A stretch of DNA of 11,414 nucleotides from Echinostoma caproni (GCA_900618425.1 UZAN01040177.1:1-11414); one strand, 5' to 3'. Counted from the first letter of the stretch, positions 1-9,385 are shown. Notes: generated by a model from the sequence alone, not told the origin. Numbers and translations are program-made.

Positions 1-1200
1 GCGGCCATTTTAGTTGCAGCCTCCTCCGGACGACACGAAAATCCCGGATGAAAAATTAGCCTACTCATCCCTTCTCCACTCTGTTCAGTGTAATTCACAA
101 TGAAACTCGGCTGAAGTATACTGTGAAGTTGTTACGAATATGTGCGCTTGTGACACGGTTTAATCCAAATACCAGAAATTTTAGTCAATGTGCCGTCCCC
201 ACTGATATTTCTTTTGTGCGTCATAGCCTAATGCTACCTGCGAATTGTGAACAGGAAATGTTCATGACTGAAGAGCGATACTGAAAAATTAAAGTCAAAG
301 AAGGAGATTATTGGGACTCAGAGTTTATAGAGGAGGATAGCAGAAAAATACCTACACTCACTTACAACCGACAGTTCATATCCGCAGATAGATCGCGTAT
401 TGATACATAGGAATATTACGTAAAAACAATTTGTGCCTTTCTGTGCATTCATAATTATGAACAAAGTGGGGAACGTTTTGATTTATTGATTGCGTTACCC
501 GCGGCAAAAGTTGCACGCATACATTTTCTTGTATCATAAACTCACCGCTGTAAACAACAGTCTGCTCGTATTTTGCATGAAGCAACCAATCATGTGCGAA
601 AGAAGCCTTGCCGCAGTGAAGCTAATGCTAGTTGTAGGTTTTTCCCAAATTTGTTCTAAGCCCTAATCCGTTTCTTTGAAGGAAAAATTCCACGGAAGCA
701 AGAATTGAAACACATAACATGAAAGAACGTTTACCGAAATTGGTAGCGCTACTGGTTTGAAAAGATTTTTTGTGAGTCACATACAAAGCCAAGCAGTATG
801 GATAACCATTCAACTGATTCAACGCGTTCGTATCTGAAACTACACCTATAACGAAAGGGTTCCCGCATCAGGAATTTAATAGGCATTGTTCTAATTTTGC
901 GAATCCCTTACATTAGTTATTAGGTAAAACAAAGAAACAAGCAGGTTGTAATTCATAGAAGAATTGTCATACGTGTGTTAACTGAAGTTCATATATTATT
1001 ACCGTCCAGTAACTAACTATGACAGATTTAGATATCCCCATTTTTTAAGCATCCTTCTCGATGACCATGGTCTGATCGATGTACTATAGTTCAATTTCAT
1101 TGCAATGTGAGATATTTCTACCTCCTTTGGTTTTTGTATGCTAGGAAATGTGCATAACCAGCCGAGCCACTCCACAAACCTCACCACACATAGCGCATGG
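1..1200. other. Non-coding stretch, nothing recognised
   Basis: This stretch has short frames only (at most about 70 codons, mostly on the minus strand near 376-822) with no recognisable motif. I see no clear repeat, RNA gene or convincing exon. If the exon proposed at 6382 is real, this may be intron of that plus-strand gene. Confidence 0.6.
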
Positions 1201-1202
1201 TT

Positions 1203-1264
1203 TAGCCACGAGGTTCGGTGGTCGGTATTTGGACTCTTAATTCAACGGCTTGCTGTTGGATTCC
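1203..1264 (+). promoter_or_regulatory. tRNA-like internal Pol III promoter (A and B boxes)
   Basis: Position 1203-1213 reads TAGCCACGAGG, matching 9 of 11 positions of the A-box consensus TRGCNNAGTGG. Position 1254-1264 reads TGTTGGATTCC, matching 9 of 11 of the B-box consensus GGTTCGANNCC. The starts are 51 bases apart, slightly more than in a tRNA without a long variable arm but acceptable for a SINE head. Boxes of this quality can arise by chance. The weight comes from their position just 5' of the hammerhead motif, which is the order known in the schistosome alpha SINEs. No intact cloverleaf can be drawn. Confidence 0.45.
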
Positions 1265-1278
1265 CAGCAGACTCAGAA

Positions 1279-1338
1279 AACGTGTGCACTGTTGACGAGC
1301 CCCAACAAGGGTAAAACTTTCATCCTGTGCTTCTCGTT
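1279..1338 (+). ncRNA. Degenerate hammerhead ribozyme motif
   Basis: Stem I outer arms are AACG 1279-1282 and CGTT 1335-1338. The internal loop is TGT 1283-1285 against TTCT 1331-1334. Stem I inner arms are GCACTG 1286-1291 and CTGTGC 1325-1330, five of six paired. The first core strand is TTGACGA 1292-1298 (canonical CUGANGA). Stem II is GCCC 1299-1302 with GGGT 1309-1312 around the six-base loop CAACAA. The second core strand is AAAA 1313-1316 (canonical GAAA). A minimal stem III, 1317-1322, leads to TC 1323-1324, the would-be cleavage site. Changes at C3 (to U), at G12 (to A) and in stem III (C opposed to A) predict loss of self-cleavage. The ordered stems, loop sizes and spacing make chance unlikely. 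Confidence 0.65.
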
Positions 1339-1345
1339 GGCCATC

Positions 1346-1632
1346 ACATGAAGACTTTTATCGCAGCCCGGTTTCTTCCATCGTATGCACATCTATCCGT
1401 GGGAGCCTCAATGTGTCACCCGTGAGATGTGCGTGTCTCTGTTTCAAATGCGCGTTCTGTGCATACGACCGCGTACATTTCCTGAACCTAAGTCGTTTCC
1501 TGTTTTACTCGCGCAATTTCAAAAGTAGCTGCCAACTCCCGTTTGATTTGATATCCCGGGATTTTCTGATGGATTCTCAAACACGAATTAACGTTGGAAT
1601 CCGGGCAATCAGATGTGAGAAATTTACGTGAC
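1346..1632. other. Non-coding stretch after the SINE
   Basis: A 72-codon plus frame (1413-1631), cysteine-rich at its start, is not flanked by convincing splice signals and shows no known motif. I treat it as chance. Confidence 0.5.
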
Positions 1633-1646
1633 GGGGGGGAGGGGGG
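1633..1646 (+). repeat. G-rich tract (seven G, A, six G)
   Basis: Thirteen of fourteen bases are G. The tract is just short of the strict four-run quadruplex rule but could form a compact or intermolecular quadruplex. It may also be a sequencing or assembly length-error site. Confidence 0.8.
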
Positions 1647-2200
1647 ATTCAGAAAACCGCATAGGTAGTATTAGGCAACCAACATTCGTTCATTGTTAAA
1701 CAGTTTCTTCTCATGTTAGGATATATCCCTGTGCCTGTCTCTCCTTCCTGTTAACATCTTTGTGAGTTCCAGACACCGTACTCATGGGCAAACATAAATT
1801 GCACTTTGAAAGGCTACAAATTATGAGTATAATCATTCAAATGTGACAGGTTTGATTAATGAGAATAACAATCACCAATACCCTTATCATCGTCTGTATG
1901 GCAATCATCACCAAACTTTTCATCGACCGAACACAGATGAATCAATAGAAAGATGAATGATGCGAATTTAAGCTCTACCTACCTCCCCAGTTTCCTAGAG
2001 TTCGTAAATGATTGCTTCAAATTCTCTGAGGGTAGAGAAAAATATCTCCCCAGGGAATTCAGACCTGTCATTCCGTATTATATCAGACACGAAATACAGT
2101 AATAAATTGTCTCTATGAGTGCACTTTTTGTGTGTGTTTTCGCGCGCGTAGCAACACAAATGACGAACAAAATTTGATTGATTTGCTGGTATATTTTTTT
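1647..2200. other. Non-coding stretch
   Basis: This stretch is AT-rich and has no convincing gene. Near its end lie a short GT run (2129-2137) and an alternating CGCGCGCGTA (2141-2150), which is a weak Z-DNA candidate. A 98-codon minus frame (1995-2291) runs through the C-rich tract and gives a glycine run typical of a spurious frame. Confidence 0.5.
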
Positions 2201-2211
2201 TGACACGGTAT

Positions 2212-2235
2212 CCCCCACCCCCACCCCGGTGTCCC
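2212..2235 (-). other. Strong G-quadruplex motif (minus strand); i-motif on plus
   Basis: On the plus strand C-runs of 5, 5, 4 and 3 occur at 2212-2216, 2218-2222, 2224-2227 and 2233-2235. A further run of four follows at 2239-2242. Read on the minus strand this fits four G-runs of at least three with loops of 5, 1 and 1 bases, a very stable class. The tract also sits between near-complementary arms GACAC (2202-2206) and GTGTC (2229-2233), so a hairpin competes with the quadruplex. Confidence 0.75.
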
Positions 2236-2299
2236 GGTCCCCAAACACTCCTCGATGGTAAGCGATTTGATGTTCTCCCCGGGACGATCACCAGTGCCA

Positions 2300-4420
2300 G
2301 TGGGCTTTCAGTAGACGATAGTCTGTCTGTCTTTGTATGCGTGTGAGCGAATCAATTTGAAAAGAAAGAACAAACAAATGTGGTCAGCCTCGCTGTTCTC
2401 TTATGTCAATCTTCATATTCCGCTGGAAGTCCATGCCTATTCGGTAGGACAGGATAGCTGTTACTTCATGTGTCCTCCAAAAAAATTCAGCAGTGCACCA
2501 ATGCGCATTACACAATGTATTATTTGCTAATAGGATCCCTTTAGACCCCAGAGTTGCCTCAAAATCTTATCTGTGTTCTGCGGAAGCTATTCATACGCGT
2601 TACACATGAGGGTAAAATAACAGCAAAACCTTTCCCTTACGATCCGTCAATGAAATTTTACAAAGAAAAGTTTTATTCACCTTTCAACGAAACAAATAGC
2701 GACAGCCTGTTGTGGAGGTCTAACTGGACTTGTCAGATTTTTACTCGGTTGTGAGGTAATCGAAAATGATGACTAAACTACAACAATAGAATAAATTTAG
2801 CTTCAGTTAAAACCGTTAGATCGACTTCATCTCTACTCGGCCAATTAGGACAGAGTCTTTGTAAATTCCAGGTGTAAAAAGAATCCTCAAAAGTTGTTTG
2901 AGTGCACACGGTTTGCAGTTCCAACGGTCAATAAATTTTGACCTTCTTATAAAACGAACACAGATTTCTTTTCAATGTTTATATTAAGAAATTAAGGTAC
3001 AGAGAAACACAACCCAAATAATCGGGGAACTTGTATTTTGTGTGTAAGTATTAGACAGAAGGACCAAGGGTAAATTACTTTTCAATAACCATAACGTGAG
3101 TACACATTTTACATAACTTGTTCACACTTTCTAATCGACCATTAGTACTAGAACTATCCGGTCGTACACGTCTCACTTTAATCAATCACTTCTTTTTAAA
3201 CTTTTTGTGATCATGCTTATATATATACTGTACATATTTATTGCATCTGGACGTCTATAAGATGAATAACTCATAAATAAAATACACGGTGCGCTTAGGA
3301 GAATAAATGGTTGAGATGCGATGCTCTTTCCAAAAGGGGTTGAGACTGAGAGAAACGTTTTGTACCCTTGCGGCTTATTTGGTGACAAGTTGGCAGAGAT
3401 CGTACAAAGAATACCATTACACAGCATTACCAAATTGTTTAATGCTTCCGATTCAGCCCACGTGAAACCACTTGGTTTGTCTAAATTTAAGAGAAGTTCG
3501 CAATCGCCTTTCATGTCTACTCACTCGTCGGTGTTTGTGAAACACAACATACATTGGCTGTGGGACTAAACCGAAAATCACTCGTGTTACTTTATTTGTA
3601 ACAGAGCTTATTCCTATTTGCATAATATTCCAATCAAACAATCAGTTACCAAGCAAAGTGGTTTTCATACCTGCTTGAAGGAAACATTTTGAATGTACAC
3701 TCGTAGAATTCCGATAACTTTCACGGCAAATTGCGATCTCATTCCTAGCTTTATGTAGTTTGCCACTTTTAAGTGTTACTGGACCGGAATCAACAACTAT
3801 GGGGATTTCCCTGTTCCGTTGCTTATAACCGTGATCTGCGCGAGATAAAAAATCATCATCCTGGTTTCATTCTACAGCTCGGCCCTTGTAGATCTTATAT
3901 AAACGATTATTCACCCACAATCGGGTCAGTCAGGTCAAATATGTCTTTATTGAAGACATGTGTTGACCTCATTGACATGTACTGAATGCGTGTACAGTTC
4001 AACCGATTCCATCTGTCATCCACATGGTTTCGATGTTGGTAGGTCTGAAACGAGTGAGAGAGAGAGTTACCCATACATAACCTCAATTGACTGCAAATGC
4101 CCACTTAAATCGCTCATCTTCCGTAAACACTGGAGTTATGCGAGATATATTCTAGGATTCCAGAAAGATATGGTCCATTCGTAACCGGGATCAATGACAA
4201 TCTGGACTATATTACGCTGTTGAGAAATCGTTTCCGTACGAAATGAATTTGTCATGATTGACAAAGAATATCCGACATATGGCATTGAGAAATTTCACGT
4301 TGTGATCCATTCTGTGCCCGGGTTGCCGATAAGCAGTAAGTAACTGCCATTGACGCTCAGTAAGCCTAAATGACCACCCTATAACGTATTGTTAATATGC
4401 GGTAAGCTACCTAGGTCAAT
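2300..4420. other. Long non-coding stretch with only weak frames
   Basis: The longest frame is 110 codons on the minus strand (3182-3514), with an overlapping 82-codon plus frame (3321-3569). Neither shows a recognisable domain or a clear acceptor and donor pair. A possible acceptor (TTTCATTCTACAG, ending at 3878) precedes a short plus frame, but no donor is clear. I recognise no repeat family here. Confidence 0.5.
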
Positions 4421-4426
4421 TTCATT

Positions 4427-4526
4427 CTCCCAAGAGGTTGGCGCGTCCAACATAAGGCCCGTTTTGCGGTCATTTGAACCCCTTGCGGATTACAATAAAA
4501 GTGCACTGTGGGTGAGTAACTAGTGC
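4427..4526 (+). mobile_element. Possible second hammerhead-SINE copy with deleted ribozyme core
   Basis: CTCCCAAGAGG (4427-4437) is a weak A box. CATTTGAACCC (4471-4481) is a B box matching 8 of 11 positions and starts 44 bases further on, the tRNA spacing. GTGCACTG follows at 4501-4508. The gap between the B box and GCACTG is 21 bases, identical to the copy at 1203. GCACT (4503-4507) is complementary to AGTGC (4522-4526). These would be the two inner arms of hammerhead stem I with the core and stem II between them lost. The heads also share GAGGTT followed by G-rich bases. Each signal alone is weak; the shared order and spacing are the argument. Confidence 0.3.
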
Positions 4527-4560
4527 AATCCTTGATTTAGTGTTTCAGAAACCTTTTATC

Positions 4561-4580
4561 GGTGACTGGCACGTGTCACC
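4561..4580. other. Perfect 6-bp inverted repeat containing CACGTG
   Basis: GGTGAC (4561-4566) and GTCACC (4575-4580) enclose eight bases. An E-box hexamer CACGTG lies at 4570-4575. This could be a small hairpin or a bHLH-type binding site, but a site of this size is expected by chance and there is no gene start nearby. Confidence 0.3.
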
Positions 4581-4739
4581 TCGCTCCAACAATGAATGAA
4601 TATGTATTAACCACAGCTGTTTCGTTATCTTACGGAGCGATGGACGGTGAGTAACTGGTATAGGTTCACTTATTGCAACCGCAAAGTGTTTTAAAATCAT
4701 ACCTTTGATGCACATGGTGAACATAGAAACCGCGATCAA

Positions 4740-6289
4740 CCCCAGATCGGATCATTGCGGTGCATAAAAACTTTGAAGTTTTAATATAGAAATAAAGTCC
4801 CTGATCGGCATTGCGTGTCAATAAAAAACATTTAATAAATTAAATATATCGAGTGGCAAAAAAACAAACGATTGGCTAGGGTGTTAAAACAACGGTTTAA
4901 CAAAGCCGAATTCAAACAGTTCTGTTTTTCACTCAGTGTTTCCAGTGTTGTCGAAAAATCAAGACTTGAAAATGTCCGTTATAGTAAGTGATAAATGGAA
5001 ATGAATCGAATCGATTCAAATCCTTTATTACAAATTCAACTTTGTTCGGATCAATTCATTTCTTCGGAGCAAACGTATGTGAACAAACAGTCGTTAAATA
5101 ATCACTGGTCTGAGTTTTCTTTGAACCACGCATAGTTTGATATGTTCGCGTGAATAGGATGGTAGGATCTCTTGGAGTACTTTCCGGAATAGTTGTTCAC
5201 TAAGGATCAAGATGAAGCCTTGCTAGAACTTTACGAACTTGATTATTGTGCAGTTGAATAAAAACACGGTTTACTTCGCCAATTGGATATATTATCGGTT
5301 ATAAAGATGTGTTTAATTCGAAAATATTGGGCATATGGCATAATTGAACCCAGTGAAGATAAATCTGGCAACTAGGTCTCTTGCAATAAAAAGGACATTG
5401 AGAGTCCAATTCCACTTTCTTTAACTGTAAGGCCCTCACACAGACGTGTTGGACTGCAGAATAAGGCAGCGTGGATCAGTACCAAACACATCGGATCCCA
5501 CCAAACTGCTTGGTTTATTCACTTCCCTAGGTTTCTACGTGATTTTCAATTGTAAAGCATCAAACAGATCCATGACTGAGGAATCCATCCGGCGTTACAA
5601 GGACCTGTGATATGACGGTACCTACAATATCCGCCTCCGCATCATTTGATTGACCGATCAACTTTCCCAATGACAAAGCCGATTGATTGACCTACCGGTT
5701 TCTTTTTTAATTGCCTTCTGTTTGGCCTTTACTATTTGTAAACCTCACCGTTCAAACACTAAATCATTTTGCCTCAGTTATCATTCAATTCAGATGCGTA
5801 GTGGAACTTTAAAAGCAATGGTCAGAAACGATGCATGATTACGAAATTTTCCTTGATCACTGTGGTTAGACTGTATGTCGACAACAACTTAAAGATCTCT
5901 CCACAATGTGCCCTGCCCCTCACATAACTGTGAAGCATTGGTAAACACTTTTGATGTGATTGCACTGACAGCCGGTTAACCGGGATGACCCATAAACCCA
6001 TGTATACAAATGCACATGATAGCAGACAGTTAGAAATATCTCTCGGTTTTCCAGTGTCGTGGCCAATCGGGCAGAATACCTCAATGACTCCTTAAAAATA
6101 ACTCCTTGTATTTTCAATACATATACTGTGTGCAGATTACTTCATCCATCTGTTCCATTGATTAGCGCGGAATGGGTACGAAATCAACATCTCAGATTAC
6201 CATAGACTCACACACATCTTCCAGATATGTACACATTCTTGTCGGAAACATATTCATCATTTACCTCCTTATTCGTTTACTCGACCATT
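4740..6289. other. Non-coding stretch, nothing strong
   Basis: I find no convincing exon, RNA or repeat family. Two minor structures are an imperfect inverted repeat (4999-5009 against 5051-5061, 10 of 11 paired) and the palindrome CCGGTTAACCGG (5972-5983). Both are of a size expected by chance. It is most likely intron if the exon at 6382 is real. Confidence 0.5.
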
Positions 6290-6381
6290 TTCTTCACCTG
6301 TCTCACATTGCTTTTTACCTCATCCCTCCCAAATGCGTTCATTGTTCTTGTGTCTGTTTGCTTACGTGTGTATGCCTGCAG
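6290..6381 (+). promoter_or_regulatory. Polypyrimidine tract and 3' splice acceptor
   Basis: About 90 bases rich in T and C end in TGCCTGCAG at 6373-6381, followed by GTGGAAG. TCTCAC near 6300 could serve as branch-site sequence, although it lies farther upstream than usual. The open frame continues back to 6172 through this tract, coding for a leucine, isoleucine and cysteine-rich stretch. That is what a pyrimidine tract yields when translated, so I favour intron over a real membrane protein. Confidence 0.4.
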
Positions 6382-6438
6382 GTGGAAGAAGAAGCGGAGT
6401 TCGAGAACGGTGGTGTCATTTGTCATAAATCAGCATAA
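6382..6438 (+). CDS. Candidate terminal coding exon (protein C-terminus, unknown gene)
   Basis: Directly after the acceptor CAG at 6379-6381 the frame reads 18 residues, VEEEAEFENGGVICHKSA, ending in TAA at 6436-6438. It begins in phase 0 if spliced there. The acidic start followed by a short mixed tail looks like a cytosolic protein C-terminus, and base composition shifts abruptly at the junction. I do not recognise the protein. The alternative is one continuous 88-codon frame from ATG at 6172 with a hydrophobic middle, which I find less likely. Upstream exons would lie further left on the plus strand, and none is convincing within the window, so the preceding intron would be long. Confidence 0.4.
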   Translation: MEEEAEFENGGVICHKSA

Positions 6439-6933
6439 CTGAGTTGTTAGTTGTCTGGTGGTGATGTTCGCATAGTAAGACGACCGACTGTGTGCGCGTG
6501 TGTGCGTGATGCGGATTGAGTCGACTGAAATGAACAGTTTCCTGTGCGGTTGGATGCACACGAAATCAGACGAACCAAACCGAGAGAGAGAAAGTGGGAG
6601 CGCGTGGAGGGAGAGATGATGTGATGACAGGTTCCCCGGTACAATCCGGTGCCGATCTAAACTTAAGCATGAGTTGCTATGTGGATGGATGGGTGAATGA
6701 GTGTGGAAGTAGATGATGGGAATACGCACGTCACTAACGGCAATCCCTTTCGCTGGAAAATGAACTCAATGAGTAGTTATGATAATGTTCCGAACTTGTC
6801 GTTGGAGTTCGACTGTTGGATATGCACGAATGAATGCGCACCGAAGCATTCGCACATGCACACGCAAACGCACACACCTAAGACCCCAAAATGGGAGAAG
6901 AAATGGAACACAATCGTGTGCATCTTTTTGTAA
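6439..6933 (+). other. 3'UTR-like, compositionally distinct stretch
   Basis: Immediately after the proposed stop the sequence is richer in G and C than its surroundings. It carries a GT/GC run (6489-6508), GAGA-type purine runs (6582-6618), ATGG/ATGA-type runs (6680-6720) and an ACAC-rich stretch (6855-6880). Such low-complexity tracts suit a long 3' untranslated region. A 78-codon frame (6697-6933) within it ends in a His/Thr-rich low-complexity run and looks spurious. No AATAAA occurs in the stretch; the first clear one on this strand is at 7633-7638, which would make the UTR about 1.2 kb. Confidence 0.3.
6489..6508. repeat. Alternating purine-pyrimidine run (Z-DNA candidate)
   Basis: Twenty bases alternate strictly between pyrimidine and purine (TG and CG steps only), a composition that favours left-handed DNA under supercoiling. 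Confidence 0.7.
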
Positions 6934-6939
6934 ACAGCA

Positions 6940-8573
6940 GTGCTTTTGAGTTACAAAACAGAAAGACAAGAATCACAGGTTTATGTCATCCCCCAAATTC
7001 GTGGTCGTTTACAGATAAGGCAACTTCATAAGGAACTTCATATGCGTCTAAAAGTTATTTATAAAATATTTTATCAATTCGATTTCGATTACTACAGGTT
7101 TAAGCGTTCATCGCAACCGTACCTTGTTAACTAATATCAACAACAGATGAACGCAATTCTATTTTAAACCGGCTAGCATTATTGTAGTTCCCTGTGGCAC
7201 TGTCACGCTGATACATGCATTCGAGAGAGGGAGTGCATTGATTGAAATTCAAGCTTTTTTACCAGATGCAGCAGATCAATTCGGTTCGGTAAGAAAATCG
7301 GAAGCCGAAACTGGGACTGCAAAACTCTCGAGATGCGTATGTACCAAATACATCAAATAACTTATCACCGAGCTGGTTTATAGTCGAATCAATCAATACT
7401 GATAATAATGAGAAGACTAATCCTTGATAAACTTGAACTTAAAGGTGGAAATATTCCGGTTAATTTCCTAGCACACCACCGACATACCACAGGATAACAA
7501 GGTAAAAAACGGAGTTTTTATCTGTTATCGCGTTACCGTGAAATTAACATACTGACAGAGACCGTATTAAATAACCTGGTAGAATCTGATATTATGCACT
7601 AAGTGCATTGAAACACTGACTGATCCATGTGTAATAAACACGCTGGACAAAGTATTGAAAATAGGTTCTCTTAGCTCTAATGAACGATGAAGTCCATTTC
7701 ACCTGTTCGCTGAGCTTGGCAATTTGTTTGCAAATGTTTCATCACCAATCGAGGTGACATCCTTAGTGCCTGCGAAGAGGAATCTTCTTGTGCCCGTTCG
7801 TTTATGCGCCTTTCGCAATCGACTAATTTTTTCCTTGTTTTGACTGCTTTCGACCTGCTTCGACGTTGAACTGGCGTAATGGTTTGTAGTTTCTTGGTCT
7901 ATTTTCGCGTCATAGTATGACTACACGTTGTATCATTTGACCATGAAATTGCCTTAAAGTGTACACGAGATCCAGTTGGATATGTCTGTTCACTGCGTTG
8001 ATTACAGAGTGGCATACCGCAAGAAATACTCTGGCTTGCTTTCACCGTGCTTGGTTGATAATTTGAAGCCGAATTGTAAACAAACCGCCCCGCTCGACGA
8101 ATAGGCGAAACTGAATAAACACACCAATACAAGTCGTCTCTACCATACTTTTTTCTAGTACTTTAACAGTGAGGGTGAAAATCATCACTACTCGGTGGAT
8201 AATGATGACGTGTAGAAGAAAACAATTGAAGTGCTAATACAAAAGTAAGGTATAAATATTCCATTCGGGCGTATTCATCTGATTAATTGATTCACCTAAC
8301 AGACGTTCAGTCGACATTCAGGAAGAGGAATCAGGCACAAACAAGGCGTATTTATGGAAGTCAAAAAATGTTTCAAGGATTACGGACTTGGAATAAACAC
8401 CAAATAGAAGTTAATGAACCAAAGACCGATGAAACTAGGCTAGCCCCGGAATGCACTGTGGAAACCGTTTGCAGAAAAAAATATTTTCTGTTCTGAAATA
8501 TCCATTTGAAATCCGATGCGAAGAATAATACATTTGTTGAACATTATCACCCTACAAGTTTTTCTCTCCTCAG
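6940..8573. other. Non-coding stretch with weak exon-like frames
   Basis: A 64-codon plus frame ending at 7134 contains a possible acceptor (GTCGTTTACAG, ending at 7012) but has no recognisable protein. Possible polyadenylation hexamers are ATTAAA at 7566-7571 and AATAAA at 7633-7638. A 69-codon plus frame at 8287-8496 is basic and unrecognised. I see nothing else between 7140 and 8280. Confidence 0.4.
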
Positions 8574-8727
8574 AGGAGCAGGCTTCAAAGAATTTGTACT
8601 TTCCAGTCCTAATTCTATTGAGGATAGGCTAAAACCGATTTCAACAAAGAAGCTAACTAATTCACTTAATATTTGTCACTTCCTTATTCAAATGAGTATT
8701 GCACAATCGTCTTTTGGGTCTACCTAA
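8574..8727 (+). CDS. Very tentative exon candidate
   Basis: A good acceptor-like sequence (GTTTTTCTCTCCTCAG, ending at 8573) precedes about 50 codons open to a TAA at 8725-8727. Codon use is not obviously skewed and composition is ordinary, with the first base completing a split codon. I do not recognise the peptide and see no matching upstream donor. A frame of this size is common by chance in AT-rich DNA. Confidence 0.15.
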
Positions 8728-8976
8728 ACAGCAGATCGGTACCGACAGAGTGATAGCATCGCAAAATACTATGCACTTAAAACCTGCGAATGCTGCCTTA
8801 TTTTTTAGTTGATTGTTAGTTATCTTCAATGGATCGACATTTTGTTCCTAAATATCGACTGAGTACTAGTTCGCTTTGATCGATTCTTGTACATCGCCTT
8901 TTTGGTATATGAAACAATTCACTTGTTACTCAATCAACGTCGACTGACTTTGTAAACAGACAGAATAGATCTGAAA

Positions 8977-9060
8977 ATAGATAGATAGATTTATTTCCTT
9001 TAGTCCAGTGATATCCACTTCCTCCTAAATGTTCCTCATTCAAAGATAAAATGAACATAT
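8977..9060 (-). mobile_element. 3' end of a non-LTR retroposon (AATAAA plus TCTA-type tail)
   Basis: Read on the minus strand, the sequence ends in AATAAA (plus 8990-8995) followed at once by CTATCTATCTAT-type repeats (plus 8977-8990). A polyadenylation-like hexamer run into a short tetranucleotide tail is a common signature of LINE or SINE 3' termini. The body lies at higher plus coordinates, but I see no reverse-transcriptase frame on the minus strand up to 9530. The copy is therefore 5'-truncated, decayed or a SINE, and its 5' border is unknown. AGATTTATT recurs at 9257-9265. Confidence 0.45.
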
Positions 9061-9385
9061 GAAAGTAAAGGAGAAAGGTAAATATCATAGAATATGGTAG
9101 TTCGGGAGCTGCAAGAAGCGGAACTCGTTTCCTTGAGAATCACAAATTTCGCCAAACATGTCCGATGTAAGTAGTCAGAATCAATTTGTCTCGTGGTCGG
9201 GCTTTGATTCAGAATAAGTTAGGAAAATGTCATCCCTACTCCGCTTGTAGAGTGTGAGATTTATTTTTTCACTACCTTCTTTCTAGTCGCCTGGGGGAGT
9301 TTTCTAATTGCTTTTGAACATGAAACACTTGATCGAGTAAGCAAAAACCCATTATTATCGAATTCGAATGGAGTAGTGTTGGTGG

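Larger units (their letters stand above)
1203..1345 (+). mobile_element. Decayed tRNA-derived SINE carrying a hammerhead ribozyme (schistosome alpha-like)
   Basis: A tRNA-like head with A and B boxes (1203-1264) is followed 21 bases later by a hammerhead-ribozyme fold (1279-1338). This is the known architecture of the Sm-alpha/Sj-alpha SINEs of blood flukes, which are transcribed by RNA polymerase III and self-cleave. From memory of those elements, the stretch from GTGCACTG to GTGCTTC (1284-1333) lines up nearly without gaps, including the CCCA-rich loop of stem II and the TCC just before the last arm. The element is old: two catalytic positions are changed and no tail or target-site duplication can be defined, so both outer borders are uncertain. 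It encodes no protein and would have depended on a LINE for movement. Confidence 0.6.

Noticed and set aside
1995..2291. 98-codon minus frame with a glycine run
   Set aside because: The glycine run is the C-rich tract read in reverse, and there is no coding signal elsewhere in the frame.
3182..3514. 110-codon minus-strand frame, the longest in the window
   Set aside because: No domain is recognised, an overlapping plus frame is almost as long, there is no clear acceptor or donor pair, and the end is AT-driven low complexity. The length is within chance expectation.
4999..5061. Imperfect inverted repeat AAATGAATCGA with TCAATTCATTT
   Set aside because: It is short, AT-rich and has a 41-base spacer, with no target-site duplication or transposon feature.
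5972..5983. Perfect 12-bp palindrome CCGGTTAACCGG
   Set aside because: Two to three such palindromes are expected by chance in 11 kb, and there is no context suggesting an operator or site.
6172..6442. Overlapping plus frames suggesting a small membrane protein
   Set aside because: The hydrophobic part coincides with a pyrimidine tract ending in CAG, so an intron acceptor explains it better. Only the 3' end of the 6172 frame is kept as an exon.
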